Source: Actinophytocola oryzae (lineage in GTDB: Bacteria; Actinomycetota; Actinomycetes; Mycobacteriales; Pseudonocardiaceae). Taken from it: a DNA stretch of 64,000 nt. Of the stretch, positions 34,625-43,053 are shown in pieces. A program made the translations under genes and the position numbers. How positions within the stretch are numbered: the stretch's first letter is position 1; each line of letters starts with the position of its first letter. The stretch lies in NCBI RefSeq assembly GCF_004364325.1, contig NZ_SOCP01000001.1, positions 620,001 to 684,000 on the forward strand. Direction: 5' to 3'. Under the pieces are notes generated by a model, which was not told where the DNA came from, ran no database searches, and was given only the letters and a program-made list of their open reading frames with translations.

Positions 34625-34690
34625 TCAGTCCCGGACGAGCCCGTGGGCGAGGTCCGACGGGCCGTCGGTGATCGGCTCGACAGTGGTCAA
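34625..34690 (-). CDS. candidate 21-aa leader peptide upstream of the caspase gene
   Basis: A TTG at 34690 has GGAGG 7 bp upstream and opens a 21-codon frame (MTTVEPITDGPSDLAHGLVR...). It ends in TGA two bases before the GTG of the caspase gene. The strong ribosome site and tight coupling suggest it is translated and drives reinitiation at the caspase start, which has no good site of its own. No family recognised; it could also be the true N-terminal region of the caspase if the stop is an error. Confidence 0.4.
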   Translation of the reverse strand: MTTVEPITDGPSDLAHGLVRD

Positions 34691-34813
34691 CAGACAACCT
34701 CCAGACACGGTGCGTCAACAGTGGCCGTACACGGGGTTCGCGCGCCTCCTGGGAAACCACGAGATTTCGCCCGAGGGTGTCCATCTGGCCCGGTCGGGCC
34801 GCACGATGGCGCG

Positions 34814-35179
34814 GTGCATGCGGGCATCCTCCTCGTCGACGACCACGCCGGGTTCCGGAGCGTGGCGCGCAGGCTGCTGGAGGCGGGGGGCCTCCGCGTC
34901 GTCGGTGAGGCCGCGACCGGTCGGGAAGCGCTTGCCCTGGTCGCGACGCTGCGACCGGAGGTGGTGGTGCTCGACATACTGCTGCCTGATATGGATGGGT
35001 TCGTGGTCGCCACCCAACTCGCCGCGCTGCCCGCCCCGCCGACGGTCGTGCTGATCTCCAGCCGTACCCGCACCGAGCTCGGCGCCCGGCTCGACGCGGC
35101 CCCGGTCGCGGGTTTCCTCGCCAAGGAGGAGCTCGACGGCCGACGCCTCGCCGAGCTGGCCGGACTGACACCGTGCTGA
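34814..35179 (+). CDS. single-domain response regulator
   Basis: 121 aa, receiver domain only. The acid pocket is DDH near residue 9 and the phosphoacceptor D54 is in VVLDILLPD; the lysine is in FLAKEE. There is no output domain, so it acts by protein contact or as a phosphate sink. The GTG start at 34814 gives VHAGILLVDD. Its stop overlaps the GTG of the kinase, so it belongs with that system. Confidence 0.88.
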   Translation: MHAGILLVDDHAGFRSVARRLLEAGGLRVVGEAATGREALALVATLRPEVVVLDILLPDMDGFVVATQLAALPAPPTVVLISSRTRTELGARLDAAPVAGFLAKEELDGRRLAELAGLTPC

Positions 35180-36870
35180 GCCCGGCCAGGGCGATCCCGG
35201 TGATCGGGGTGGCACTGGCCGCACTGGACGCCTGGCTCGCGACCCACTACGGCACGTACGGCTTCCTCTTCGACCTCAAGGAGATCAGCCAGATCCTCGC
35301 GTGGCTGGTCGCCGGTCTCCTCGCGGCGCGGCTCGGTGCGCCGATGGGCGTGCTGATGATGGCGCTCGGCCTGCTGCTGGCCTGCACCGCGCCCGCCGCG
35401 TTCGCCCTCGACACCGACTCCTACCCGCTGCGGGTGGTGGTCGCCGCCGCTTTCGCGCTGACCGCGTTCCAGCTCCCCCTTGGTGCGCACGTGTTCCTGG
35501 CGTACCCGTCGGGTGCCGTGCGCGACCGGCCGGGCCGCGCGCTGATGGTGGGCGGCTACGTGTTCGGGGCGGTGACGTTCACCCTCCAGGTGGTCTTCGG
35601 GCCGCAGCGGCATGCCGGGCGGTGCCGTGACGTGTGCGAGCCGCTGCCGCTGGTCGACGCCCAGGACCTCGCCACGGCGACCACGCGGCTGTCCGGGTTC
35701 GGGTCGGTCGTGCTGGCGTTCGTCGGCGTCGTCGTGATCGCACGCAGGATGGCGACCTCGACCAGGCGACAGCGGCGGGTGCTCGCGTTCCCCGCGGTGG
35801 CCATGGTGGCGACGGCTGGGCTGTTCGCCGCGGTCGGCCTGCTGTCGGTCGTCCTGCCGGACGAGGTCAACCGGACGCTCACGCTGGCGCAGTTCGCCGC
35901 GCTGGTCGCGGTTCCGACGGCGTTCTTCTGGGGGCTCGTGCGTGCGCGCCTCGACGAGGCACGCGTGTCCGACCTGGTCCGGCAGATCCAGTACGCCCCG
36001 GCGAGCGGCCTGCGGGACGCGGTCGCCACCGCATTGGACGACCCGGGGATGCGGCTCGTCCTGCTGCCCTCGGACGGCATGCTCCCCGGTGATCCCGCCT
36101 CCCGCACCGTGGTCGGCGACCCCGACGAGCCGCTCGCGGTGATCGTGCACGACCCCGCGCTGTCCAACGAGCCGGCGCTGATGGCCGCGGTGAGCGCGGC
36201 GGTCGGGCTCGCGCTGGAGAACGCCAGGCTGCAGGAGGCGTTGCGGGCACAGCTGGAGCAGGTGCGTGCGTCCCGGGCGCGGTTGGTCACGGCGGGGGAC
36301 GACGCGCGGCGCAGGCTGGAGCGCGACCTGCACGACGGTGCCCAGCAGCGGCTCCTGTCGGTCGGCCTGATCCTGACCATGCTGCGCCGGTCGCTGCCCG
36401 ACGCGGGCGAGGAGGCGGTCGAGCTGCTCGACGAGATGGAGACGGAGCTGCGGGCGGCGACCAGCGAGCTGCGTGAGCTGGCCCGGGGCATCCACCCGGC
36501 CGTGCTGACGATGCAGGGACTGCGTGCCGCGGTGGAGCAGGTGCTGGTCCGGGTCCCGCTGCGTGTGCACGCCAACATCGGCGAGCTGCCGAGGCTTCCG
36601 CAGGCCGTCGAGGCCACCGTCTACTTCGTGGTGAGCGAGGCCGTCACCAACACGATGCGCCACGCCGAGGCGACGGAGATCCGGGTGGACCTCGACGTGT
36701 CGTGCGGGCAGCTGCTCGTGCGGGTCGCCGACGACGGAACCGGCGGTGCCGCACCGGGTTCCGGTATCTCGGGCCTGGTCGACCGCGTCGCGGCCGTCGG
36801 CGGCAAACTGACCATGGACAGCCCCGAGGGCGCGGGCACGACACTCACCGCGGAGCTGCCATGCGACTGA
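35173..36870 (+). CDS. membrane sensor histidine kinase (NarL/DesK-type, HisKA_3)
   Basis: 565 aa. About eight hydrophobic segments fill the first 280 residues. A GAF-like stretch, a coiled coil (LQEALRAQLEQVRASRARL) and the HisKA_3 box LERDLHDGAQQR with H387 follow. The ATPase domain ends with GSGISGLVDRV and GAGTTLTAELP. It lies between two response regulators and overlaps both (7 and 10 bp), so it probably phosphorylates the LuxR-type one and may signal to the lone receiver. Confidence 0.88.
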   Translation: MLSPARAIPVIGVALAALDAWLATHYGTYGFLFDLKEISQILAWLVAGLLAARLGAPMGVLMMALGLLLACTAPAAFALDTDSYPLRVVVAAAFALTAFQLPLGAHVFLAYPSGAVRDRPGRALMVGGYVFGAVTFTLQVVFGPQRHAGRCRDVCEPLPLVDAQDLATATTRLSGFGSVVLAFVGVVVIARRMATSTRRQRRVLAFPAVAMVATAGLFAAVGLLSVVLPDEVNRTLTLAQFAALVAVPTAFFWGLVRARLDEARVSDLVRQIQYAPASGLRDAVATALDDPGMRLVLLPSDGMLPGDPASRTVVGDPDEPLAVIVHDPALSNEPALMAAVSAAVGLALENARLQEALRAQLEQVRASRARLVTAGDDARRRLERDLHDGAQQRLLSVGLILTMLRRSLPDAGEEAVELLDEMETELRAATSELRELARGIHPAVLTMQGLRAAVEQVLVRVPLRVHANIGELPRLPQAVEATVYFVVSEAVTNTMRHAEATEIRVDLDVSCGQLLVRVADDGTGGAAPGSGISGLVDRVAAVGGKLTMDSPEGAGTTLTAELPCD

Positions 36871-37520
36871 TCATCGCCGAGGACTCGCTGCTGGCAAGGG
36901 AAGGCCTGATCAGGGTGCTGACCAGGCTGGGCCACGAGGTGCCCGCGGTGGCCGTGCGGGCCGAGCAGGTGCTGGCACTCGTCGCACGGCACCGGCCCGA
37001 CGTGGCCGTACTGGACATCAGGCTGCCACCGACGTTCAACGACGAGGGCCTCCGCCTCGGTGCCGCCATCCGTGCGCGCCACCCACGGGTGGCGGTGCTC
37101 GTGCTGTCGCACTACATCGACCACACCTACGCCACCGCGCTGCTTGACACGAGCGAGGTGGGCGTGGGCTATCTGCTGAAGGACAACCTGGCCGACGACC
37201 GGATGCTGGACGACGTGCTCCACCGCATAGCGGCAGGCGGGACGGCGGTGGACAGGGACGTGGTGTCGGCGCTGCTGCCCGCGAGCGCGGACGAACCACT
37301 GGCGCACCTGACGCAGCGGGAGCGCGACGTGCTCACGCTGATGGCGGAGGGGCTGTCCGACCAGGGCATCGCCGACCGGCTCCAGGTCGCCCTGACCACG
37401 GTCGGCACGCACACGGGCAACGTCTTCCGCAAACTGGGCATCGTCGAGAAGGCGTCGAACAACCGCAGGGTCAGTGCGGTGCTCACGTACCTGGCGAGCC
37501 GCAACAGGATCAGCGGCTGA
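36861..37520 (+). CDS. LuxR/NarL-family response regulator
   Basis: 219 aa. The receiver domain has D52 in VLDIRLPP and the C-terminal LuxR HTH (LTQRERDVLTLMAEGLSDQGIADRL). The unusual RLPPTFNDEG extension after D52 is typical of the DegU/DesR-like group paired with membrane kinases. Its ATG overlaps the kinase stop. Its targets are unknown. Confidence 0.9.
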   Translation: MRLIIAEDSLLAREGLIRVLTRLGHEVPAVAVRAEQVLALVARHRPDVAVLDIRLPPTFNDEGLRLGAAIRARHPRVAVLVLSHYIDHTYATALLDTSEVGVGYLLKDNLADDRMLDDVLHRIAAGGTAVDRDVVSALLPASADEPLAHLTQRERDVLTLMAEGLSDQGIADRLQVALTTVGTHTGNVFRKLGIVEKASNNRRVSAVLTYLASRNRISG

Positions 37521-38050
37521 CCGTGTCCACGTCGGAGTCCAGGCGTCGGCGTCGGTAGGCCCAGTGAGGCGAGCAGCGCGGGTCCCCAGAGGTTGAGGGG
37601 TGCGTAGCAGGCCACGAAGATCACCGCCCAGATCGTGCCTGCCATGCGGTCGGTGCCGTGCCCGGTCCACACGTCCCAGAAGCCGAGTGTCCACACGAGA
37701 ACCAGTCCGATCGACCCGACGGCGGCCGGGATGATCGCGGCGAGCGGCCGCACGCGGCGACCGCCGACCAGTGGCAGCCAGGCGGGCGCCACCTCGCCCC
37801 AGGGACGGACAAGCCCGAAGCCGGTCAAGGCGAGCGCCTCGGTGAGCAACGAGATCGCCGCGATGTACACCGCGGCCCAGCCCCGCACCGGCTCGACGTG
37901 CCCGGCGTCGTCGAGCATGCCCATGGAGAACACGAACGCGACCGCGAGGCGCCACAGCCCGGAGGGCAGCACCAGCAGGGGGATGACGTGCGCGAGCACC
38001 TCGGCCCAACGGGGAACGGCCCGCACACGGACGCCGACATCGACCGTCAC
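37510..38050 (-). pseudogene. membrane protein gene with a 3' frameshift
   Basis: From a GTG at 38050 (GGAGA upstream), about 155 residues with four hydrophobic segments read VTVDVGVRVRAVPRWAEVL ... NLWGPALLASLG. The frame then runs on as GLPTPTPGLRR deep into the antisense of the response regulator. Dropping one base of the GGG near 37566 restores AYRRRRLDSDVDTVSR and a stop at 37510, as expected for this class (a WGP-LLA helix followed by YRRR). The cause is either a sequencing error or a recent frameshift. The family is an uncharacterised actinobacterial membrane protein. Confidence 0.6.
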
Positions 38051-38216
38051 CTGTGGTCTCCCTTCCCCCGGGACGCGGCTCCCCGGTCGCGGTGCACCGT
38101 GGCCTTGATCATGAGTGAACAGGGCCACGGCTGACAGGAAGCTGAGAGCCGGTCCCACCGGGACTGAGCGGCGGGCTCGGTCCCGGCCGGCCGTCACCGA
38201 TGCCGGGCCGACGTGC

Positions 38217-39398
38217 TCATGACGCGGAGTGGTCGCACAGGGCGGTGTCGACCGTCCTGAGTAGACTCAGCCCCTCTTCCATGCTCTCGGGCACACGGGT
38301 CACGGCCACGGTGGCGCTGCGGCCCGCGTGCCCGGCCGCGTCGACGGCGACGCCGCTCATGGTCGAGTAGCCCGGGACGTCACCACTGTGGCCGTAGAAG
38401 TACCCGCCGCACGACAGTGGTGTGCGGATCAGGCCGAGTCCGTACTCCGCGCCAGGCCACAGCTGCGTCGCCGGGTCCGGCCGCTTCATCTCCGCCAGCA
38501 TGGCCTGCGACAGCAGCCTGCCGTCGAGCAGCGCGGTCAGGAACCGGTCGTAGTCGCGTGGGGTGGACACCAGCATGCCGGACGCGCCGAAGACGGACGG
38601 CTCGAACTCGGTGACGTCCGCCGGCCGGGGTCCGGCGGGGTCGGGCACCGTGACGTAGCCGTGGGGGTGCGGCCCCCGCAGGTCGTACTCCCTGGTCCGG
38701 GGCAGGTACATGGTGTCCAGGCCCAGCGGCCGGATGACGCGTTCGGTCACCTCGTGCTGCCAGCTGTGCCCGGTGACCTTCTCGATCACCATGCCGAGCA
38801 CCTCGTAGCCGGTGTTGGTGTACTCCCAACGCCCGGCCTCCCCCGGCTGGAACGTCGCCGGGTGCCTCAGTGCCAGGTCGAGCAGCTGCCTGCCGGTGAA
38901 CGGCCGGAACCGCGCGTCCAGGTTGTCCGGTGCGAACGGCAGGTCGCCGGTGAAGTCCGGCAACCCGCTGGTGTGCTGGAGCAGGTTGCGGATGCGTATC
39001 CGACGCCCGTCGTTGCCGTTGCCCCGAACCAGCCCGGGAAGGTAACGCTCGACCGGCGCGTCCAGCTCGATCCGACCGCGGTCGACGAGCTGCAGCACCA
39101 CCGTCGCCACGGCGGTCTTGGTGTTGCTGCCCATCCTGACCCGGCTGTCATACGGCACGGGCCGCCCCGTGCCGACGTCACCCACGCCGCTGCGCAGGGT
39201 CCGATAGCCGGCACCCGGCCAGGACGGGTCGCTCACGGTGACGATCGCGCCGGGAAAACCGCCGTCACGGGTGAGTCCGTCCACTGTGTCCCGCAGCGCG
39301 GAACCCGTCGCCGCGTTCACCTGCGCGGGCACCGACACGCCCACTGCGACGGCCAGCATCGCGGTCAGCCCGACCAGTCGGCCTGATCTCGACTTCAT
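38217..39398 (-). CDS. secreted serine hydrolase (D-Ala-D-Ala carboxypeptidase/class C beta-lactamase fold)
   Basis: 393 aa. The signal peptide ends VNA. The SxxK motif has S91 and K94 (GSNTKTA), YxN appears as YTN, and HxG as HSG in YGHSGDVPG. The pattern is that of the Streptomyces R61 carboxypeptidase group. It acts outside the membrane on peptidoglycan peptides or related amides. The start is ATG 39398. It diverges from the phosphotransferase gene. Confidence 0.85.
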   Translation of the reverse strand: MKSRSGRLVGLTAMLAVAVGVSVPAQVNAATGSALRDTVDGLTRDGGFPGAIVTVSDPSWPGAGYRTLRSGVGDVGTGRPVPYDSRVRMGSNTKTAVATVVLQLVDRGRIELDAPVERYLPGLVRGNGNDGRRIRIRNLLQHTSGLPDFTGDLPFAPDNLDARFRPFTGRQLLDLALRHPATFQPGEAGRWEYTNTGYEVLGMVIEKVTGHSWQHEVTERVIRPLGLDTMYLPRTREYDLRGPHPHGYVTVPDPAGPRPADVTEFEPSVFGASGMLVSTPRDYDRFLTALLDGRLLSQAMLAEMKRPDPATQLWPGAEYGLGLIRTPLSCGGYFYGHSGDVPGYSTMSGVAVDAAGHAGRSATVAVTRVPESMEEGLSLLRTVDTALCDHSAS

Positions 39399-39529
39399 TG
39401 TGTGACCCCCAACCAGTACTCCACTTGCGTACCGGCCCCACGATGGCAGTCCGAAGGCGACCGGACACGGGTGCGCACACCAGGATCCGAGGTAGGGCCA
39501 ACCCCACTCGTGGTGGTTGGATCGAGCAG

Positions 39530-40420
39530 GTGGCCAGTCCCAGGAACGGCGTCGGCATCGGCCCCCAGCTTCCCCCGTCGCGAGTCGGCGAGGTCGCCGC
39601 CTGGATCGATCGGAGCGAGGAGGTTGACGGCGATCATCTCCTCGGCGATGAGCAGCGGCTGGCGGGCGGGACGGTGACGCCGGTCGTTCGTGTCGGTGGG
39701 ACCGTGCGGCGGACGACAGGGCACTGGAGTCCCCGGGTGCACGAGCTGCTGACGCATCTGGCTCACGTGGGATTCGACGGCGCGCCACGGTTTCTGGGCG
39801 TCGACGAACACGGTCGGGAGATGCTGGGTTTCGTCGAGGGTGAGGTCACCGTCGACGGGCCGCCCCGCGGCGTGTACACCGACGCCGCGCTGACCGCGGC
39901 CGCCCGGCTGTTGCGCGGGTTGCACGACGCGACGACCGAGTTCGCCGCGGCTCATCCCCTCGGGTGGCGGTTCCAGGTCGGGGCGCCGACCACCGGACCC
40001 GTCATCTGCCACAACGACCTCGGTCCGTACAACACGGTGTACCGGTCGGGTCGACCGGCGGCGTTCATCGACTGGGACTTCGCCGCGCCGGCACCGCGGG
40101 AGTGGGACGTCGCCTACGCCCTGTGGCGTTTCGTGCCGCTCTACGACGACGTCACCGCCGCCCGGCTCGGCTGGCCGACCGCCCCACGCGGACCACGCAT
40201 CGCCCGGTTTCTCGACGCCTACGGCCTCGACGACCGTGCCGACATCCTGGCCGTGCTGCACCGCAGGCAACAGGTCATCAGGGACACCATCCAGACCTGG
40301 GCGGAGGAAGGCGACCCGGCGTTCGTCGGTCTCCGGCGCGAAGGCCGGCTGGCCGAGATCGACGACGACATCACCTACGCCCGCCGGAAACACCGCGAGT
40401 GGAAAGCCTTCCTGACCTGA
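39530..40420 (+). CDS. aminoglycoside phosphotransferase (APH)-family kinase-like protein
   Basis: About 296 aa. The kinase-like fold has the Brenner motif HNDLGPYNTVY and the metal-binding DWDFA. A GTG at 39530 is taken as start, but this is uncertain; an in-frame start further upstream or downstream is possible. The substrate could be an aminoglycoside, choline or another alcohol. The next 189 bp (40421-40609) show no gene. Confidence 0.72.
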   Translation: MASPRNGVGIGPQLPPSRVGEVAAWIDRSEEVDGDHLLGDEQRLAGGTVTPVVRVGGTVRRTTGHWSPRVHELLTHLAHVGFDGAPRFLGVDEHGREMLGFVEGEVTVDGPPRGVYTDAALTAAARLLRGLHDATTEFAAAHPLGWRFQVGAPTTGPVICHNDLGPYNTVYRSGRPAAFIDWDFAAPAPREWDVAYALWRFVPLYDDVTAARLGWPTAPRGPRIARFLDAYGLDDRADILAVLHRRQQVIRDTIQTWAEEGDPAFVGLRREGRLAEIDDDITYARRKHREWKAFLT

Positions 40421-40609
40421 CCACCTCCCCACTCCGAGGAGCACGGCTCGGGCGCCGCGTCGGCTGCCCGCGCGATCACCACGCTGGACATCCTGTCGGC
40501 GGGCCACGCCCACCGACACCTTCGACCGTGGTCTAAACGCCCGTCACGCGTGCCCGTGTGCTGGCAGAGTCCGCGACGCAGGCTCGATCCGAGGACAACT
40601 GGGGTGATC

Positions 40610-40963
40610 ATGAGACATCGACACACGGGCAGACGGTGGTTCACCAGAGCGGCACTCGGCCTCTCGGCGGCCGTCGTCCTGCCGGTGCTGATGACCGGCA
40701 CGGCGTCCGCGGCCAACAGCACCATTCCCGGCGGCAACGCCTCCATCCACCCGACCGTCGGCGTGGCGTGTGCGGGCTCGGGGTCGACGATCCGCGTCCA
40801 CTACGCGTACGCGGTCGTCACCGGCCAGGAGATGGGCGGCAGCAAGGACACGCCGGCCGGCGGCTGTACCGGCTCGTTCTACCCGCCGCAGGGCACGTTC
40901 CGGCACTTCCACCTGTGCAACCTGACCACCAAGTACTGCGGCCCGGAAGTCACGGTGCAGTGA
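40610..40963 (+). CDS. small secreted Cys-containing protein
   Basis: 117 aa. A twin-arginine-like signal (GRRWFTRAALGL ... GTASA) is followed by about 80 mature residues with four cysteines, enough for two disulfides, and many Gly, Ser and Thr. I do not recognise the family. The ATG at 40610 follows GGGGTG. Its stop is close to the I36-like gene, and both are secreted, so they probably form one transcript. Confidence 0.62.
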   Translation: MRHRHTGRRWFTRAALGLSAAVVLPVLMTGTASAANSTIPGGNASIHPTVGVACAGSGSTIRVHYAYAVVTGQEMGGSKDTPAGGCTGSFYPPQGTFRHFHLCNLTTKYCGPEVTVQ

Positions 40964-40977
40964 TGAGGGGGACGACG

Positions 40978-41418
40978 ATGCGGAAGACGTTGTGCGTGCT
41001 GGTTTCCGTCCTGGCGGCGCTGTTCGCGGTCGCCGGGACGGCGAGTGCGGCAGAGCCCGGGACGGCCGACTACCACGTCGCGCCAACGGGTGAGCTGACC
41101 GTGCTGGCGTGGGAGTGTGCGGCGGGCGACCTGTGCGTGTGGGACGGGGCGGGCGGCACCGGCAACCGGTGCAGCTGGACCAACGCCGACAACGACTGGT
41201 GGAGCACGCCGACGGTCTGCTCGTGGGCGGACGACCGTCCCGTGAAGTCGATCTACAACCGCGGCCAGAGCACGAACTACCTGGGCGTGAACCTCTACTC
41301 CGCGGCGAACTACGCGTCGTCCAGCCGGGTGTTGTGCGCCTGGCAGGGCACACAGTGGGAGGCGAACGGCACAGGGGTGAAGATGCGGTCACACCGGTGG
41401 ACCTCCAGCGACTGCTGA
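40978..41418 (+). CDS. secreted peptidase-inhibitor I36-like protein (beta/gamma-crystallin type)
   Basis: 146 aa. The signal peptide ends TASA. The mature part has LCVWDGAGGTGNRCSW and later YNRGQSTNYLGVNLYS, typical of the I36 family (Streptomyces metalloprotease inhibitor SMPI). Six cysteines are present in the mature chain. The start at ATG 40978 has GAGGGGG upstream; an in-frame ATG at 40963 overlaps the preceding stop and is also possible. A hairpin follows. Confidence 0.78.
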   Translation: MRKTLCVLVSVLAALFAVAGTASAAEPGTADYHVAPTGELTVLAWECAAGDLCVWDGAGGTGNRCSWTNADNDWWSTPTVCSWADDRPVKSIYNRGQSTNYLGVNLYSAANYASSSRVLCAWQGTQWEANGTGVKMRSHRWTSSDC

Positions 41419-41424
41419 CCGTCG

Positions 41425-41458
41425 ACGTGGTGGTTCGCGGACCGGCGGACCACCACGT
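41425..41458 (+). terminator. hairpin terminator with T tail
   Basis: A 14-bp stem with one G:T pair (41425-41438 with 41445-41458) closes a GGACCG loop and is followed by TTT. It lies 6 bp past the I36-like stop and ends the two-gene secreted unit. Confidence 0.75.
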
Positions 41459-41554
41459 TTCTCCTGGGGGCAGCAGCACCTGTCCGCCGGCACGGCATCC
41501 ACCTTCTTCCAGGTTGCGCCACCCTCCCGGATGCCTTGCGGTGTTATGTATCGA

Positions 41555-41575
41555 CGTTATGCTTAATCCATAACG
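41555..41575. promoter_or_regulatory. inverted-repeat operator upstream of the 100-aa gene
   Basis: CGTTATG and CATAACG are perfect inverted 7-mers spaced by 7 bp. A further GTTATG half-site lies at 41543. The block is AT-rich against its surroundings and lies 27 bp before the ATG at 41602, so it probably overlaps that promoter. The regulator is unknown. Confidence 0.5.
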
Positions 41576-41601
41576 CCGATATGAAACATCTGGAGGACGA
41601 C

Positions 41602-41904
41602 ATGGCACGCCGACTTCGCCTCGGAGCTGGGTTCGACGTTCTGAACGCCTGGACCGACGCCGCCAGTGACGTCGACACCAAGGCCGTCGCCGACGCGTTG
41701 TTCGCGGTCGTCGAGCGGAGCGTCTACCGCGCCTACCCCGTCATCGACGACTCGACGGTCGCGCGGGAGCTGGTTGTCGTGGTGCGCGACGATCTCGCCC
41801 TCCGGTTGCGGCTCGACGACGTCGAGAAGTTCTCCATCGTCTTCATCGGTTCGCCTGCCGACGCGCTCGAGCTGCACCGGGGGCAGGCCGCGGGCGCCAG
41901 CTAG
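41602..41904 (+). CDS. small hypothetical protein
   Basis: 100 aa. RLRLGAGFDVLNAW opens a mixed alpha/beta protein with VVVVRDDLALRLRLDDVEKFSIVFIG near the end. No signal or membrane segment. The start ATG 41602 has GGAGG 8 bp upstream. Family not recognised. It lies before the operon at 42008, but 103 bp and a hairpin separate them, so a shared transcript is uncertain. Confidence 0.62.
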   Translation: MARRLRLGAGFDVLNAWTDAASDVDTKAVADALFAVVERSVYRAYPVIDDSTVARELVVVVRDDLALRLRLDDVEKFSIVFIGSPADALELHRGQAAGAS

Positions 41905-41961
41905 GGAAATCCGCTCTACTCCCGGTCCAGTTTCGCTCGTTCGGGACGGCTCTTCGCTGCT

Positions 41962-41996
41962 CTAGCTTGGGGACTGCCAGAAAGTTTCCGAGCTAG
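41962..41996 (+). promoter_or_regulatory. inverted repeat reaching the ribosome site of the 108-aa peptide gene
   Basis: CTAGCTTGG (41962-41970) can pair with CCGAGCTAG (41988-41996), one G:T pair, around a 17-nt loop. The right arm ends at the first bases of AGGAGG, the ribosome site for the ATG at 42008. It may be an operator, or an RNA hairpin that affects translation of the operon. Confidence 0.45.
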
Positions 41997-42007
41997 GAGG
42001 AACCGTC

Positions 42008-42334
42008 ATGAGCTCGTCGCCGGAGATGCGGTCGGAAGCGGGACAGGCGCAGGAGACCACCCCGTCCGGGGAGCTGGACTCGGCCGCCCTGGAGGCCGCC
42101 CTTCCCACGTTGACCGAAAAGCTCGCCGCGCTCGCCGGGGAACTCACCGATAGCGAGCGCGAGGTGCTCAGCAGCATCGTCACCTCCTCCGCCCTGCACC
42201 TGGAGAAGCTGCAGGACATCAACGTCGAGGCCGAGTACATCTACTCCAAGCCGATCTCGGCCGCCGCGACGCCCGAGGTGCGCAGCCACCTGCTCGCGCT
42301 GCCCGAGACGCTGGGGTTCTCGGAGCAGCAGTGA
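42008..42334 (+). CDS. 108-aa peptide, candidate RiPP-type precursor or carrier of the oxygenase operon
   Basis: 108 aa, acidic, no cysteine, no signal. Residues about 35-70 form a helical stretch (LAALAGELTDSEREVLSSIV) that matches, without gaps, the N-termini of both oxygenases encoded next. The last 40 residues (DINVEAEYIYSKPISAA then LLALPETLGFSEQQ) differ and may be the modified or core part. AGGAGG precedes the ATG. Its stop overlaps the oxygenase GTG (GTGA). No known precursor family was recognised; a small accessory subunit is the alternative. Confidence 0.6.
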   Translation: MSSSPEMRSEAGQAQETTPSGELDSAALEAALPTLTEKLAALAGELTDSEREVLSSIVTSSALHLEKLQDINVEAEYIYSKPISAAATPEVRSHLLALPETLGFSEQQ

Positions 42335-43044
42335 CCCGCGCTGGCTCGCTGCCCCTGGTGGAGCGGTTCGGCCGGCTGTCGGCCGAGCTGACGGCGGCCG
42401 AGCGCGAGAACCTCAAGCTGCTGCTGAGCATGGCCGCAGGCGGACTGCTCGTCGGCCATGCTCGCCACCTCTCCGAGGACCTGCGCCGCGAGGCACTGGA
42501 GACCGCCCAGCGGTCGCTGCCCAAGTTGCACGACGGCAAGCGGCCCGCGTTCACCACCGGCATCGTCTTCCGTGGCAGGGCGCCGTTCTTCTCCGACGCG
42601 GACATCGCGGCCATGGACGAGGAGTCGCGGGCCAACCGGTACCGGGCGGCGCGGTTCCACGACCACTACGTCTCCTCGGGTGCGCCGCTCGCGCGGGAGA
42701 TGGCTCTGTCGTCGGACATCAACGACTTCCTCAGCGACCGGGTCGGGCCCGTTCTCCCCACCTACAAGGCGAACTACCTCTACTACGACGCGCCGGGGCT
42801 CGGTATCGACCCGCACGTCGACAAGGACGAGTTCGCGCTGAACGTGCTGACGATGTTGGAACACCTTCCGGAGAACCGGAACTCCGAGCTGATCCTGTAT
42901 CCGCCCGACCAGGAGCCGGTGCACGTCCAGCTGGCCCACGGCGAGACGCTGGTCTTCTTCGCCGACAGCGTGACCCACCAGCGCACGAGAACCGTCGCCG
43001 GTGAGTCCGTTCGGCTCGTGTCGTTCGGATACCATCCCATCTAA
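42331..43044 (+). CDS. 2OG-Fe(II)-type oxygenase, first copy
   Basis: 237 aa. An N-terminal helical region (RLSAELTAAERENLKLLLSM) precedes the double-stranded beta-helix. The likely iron ligands are H162, D164 (DPHVDKDEF) and H216 (VTHQR), with R228 as the 2-oxoglutarate-binding arginine. Members of this superfamily hydroxylate or desaturate unactivated carbons. It overlaps the 108-aa gene and precedes its paralogue by 9 bp. The substrate is unknown; the shared N-terminus hints at the 108-aa peptide. Confidence 0.7.
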   Translation: MTRAGSLPLVERFGRLSAELTAAERENLKLLLSMAAGGLLVGHARHLSEDLRREALETAQRSLPKLHDGKRPAFTTGIVFRGRAPFFSDADIAAMDEESRANRYRAARFHDHYVSSGAPLAREMALSSDINDFLSDRVGPVLPTYKANYLYYDAPGLGIDPHVDKDEFALNVLTMLEHLPENRNSELILYPPDQEPVHVQLAHGETLVFFADSVTHQRTRTVAGESVRLVSFGYHPI

Positions 43045-43053
43045 GGAATCCCG

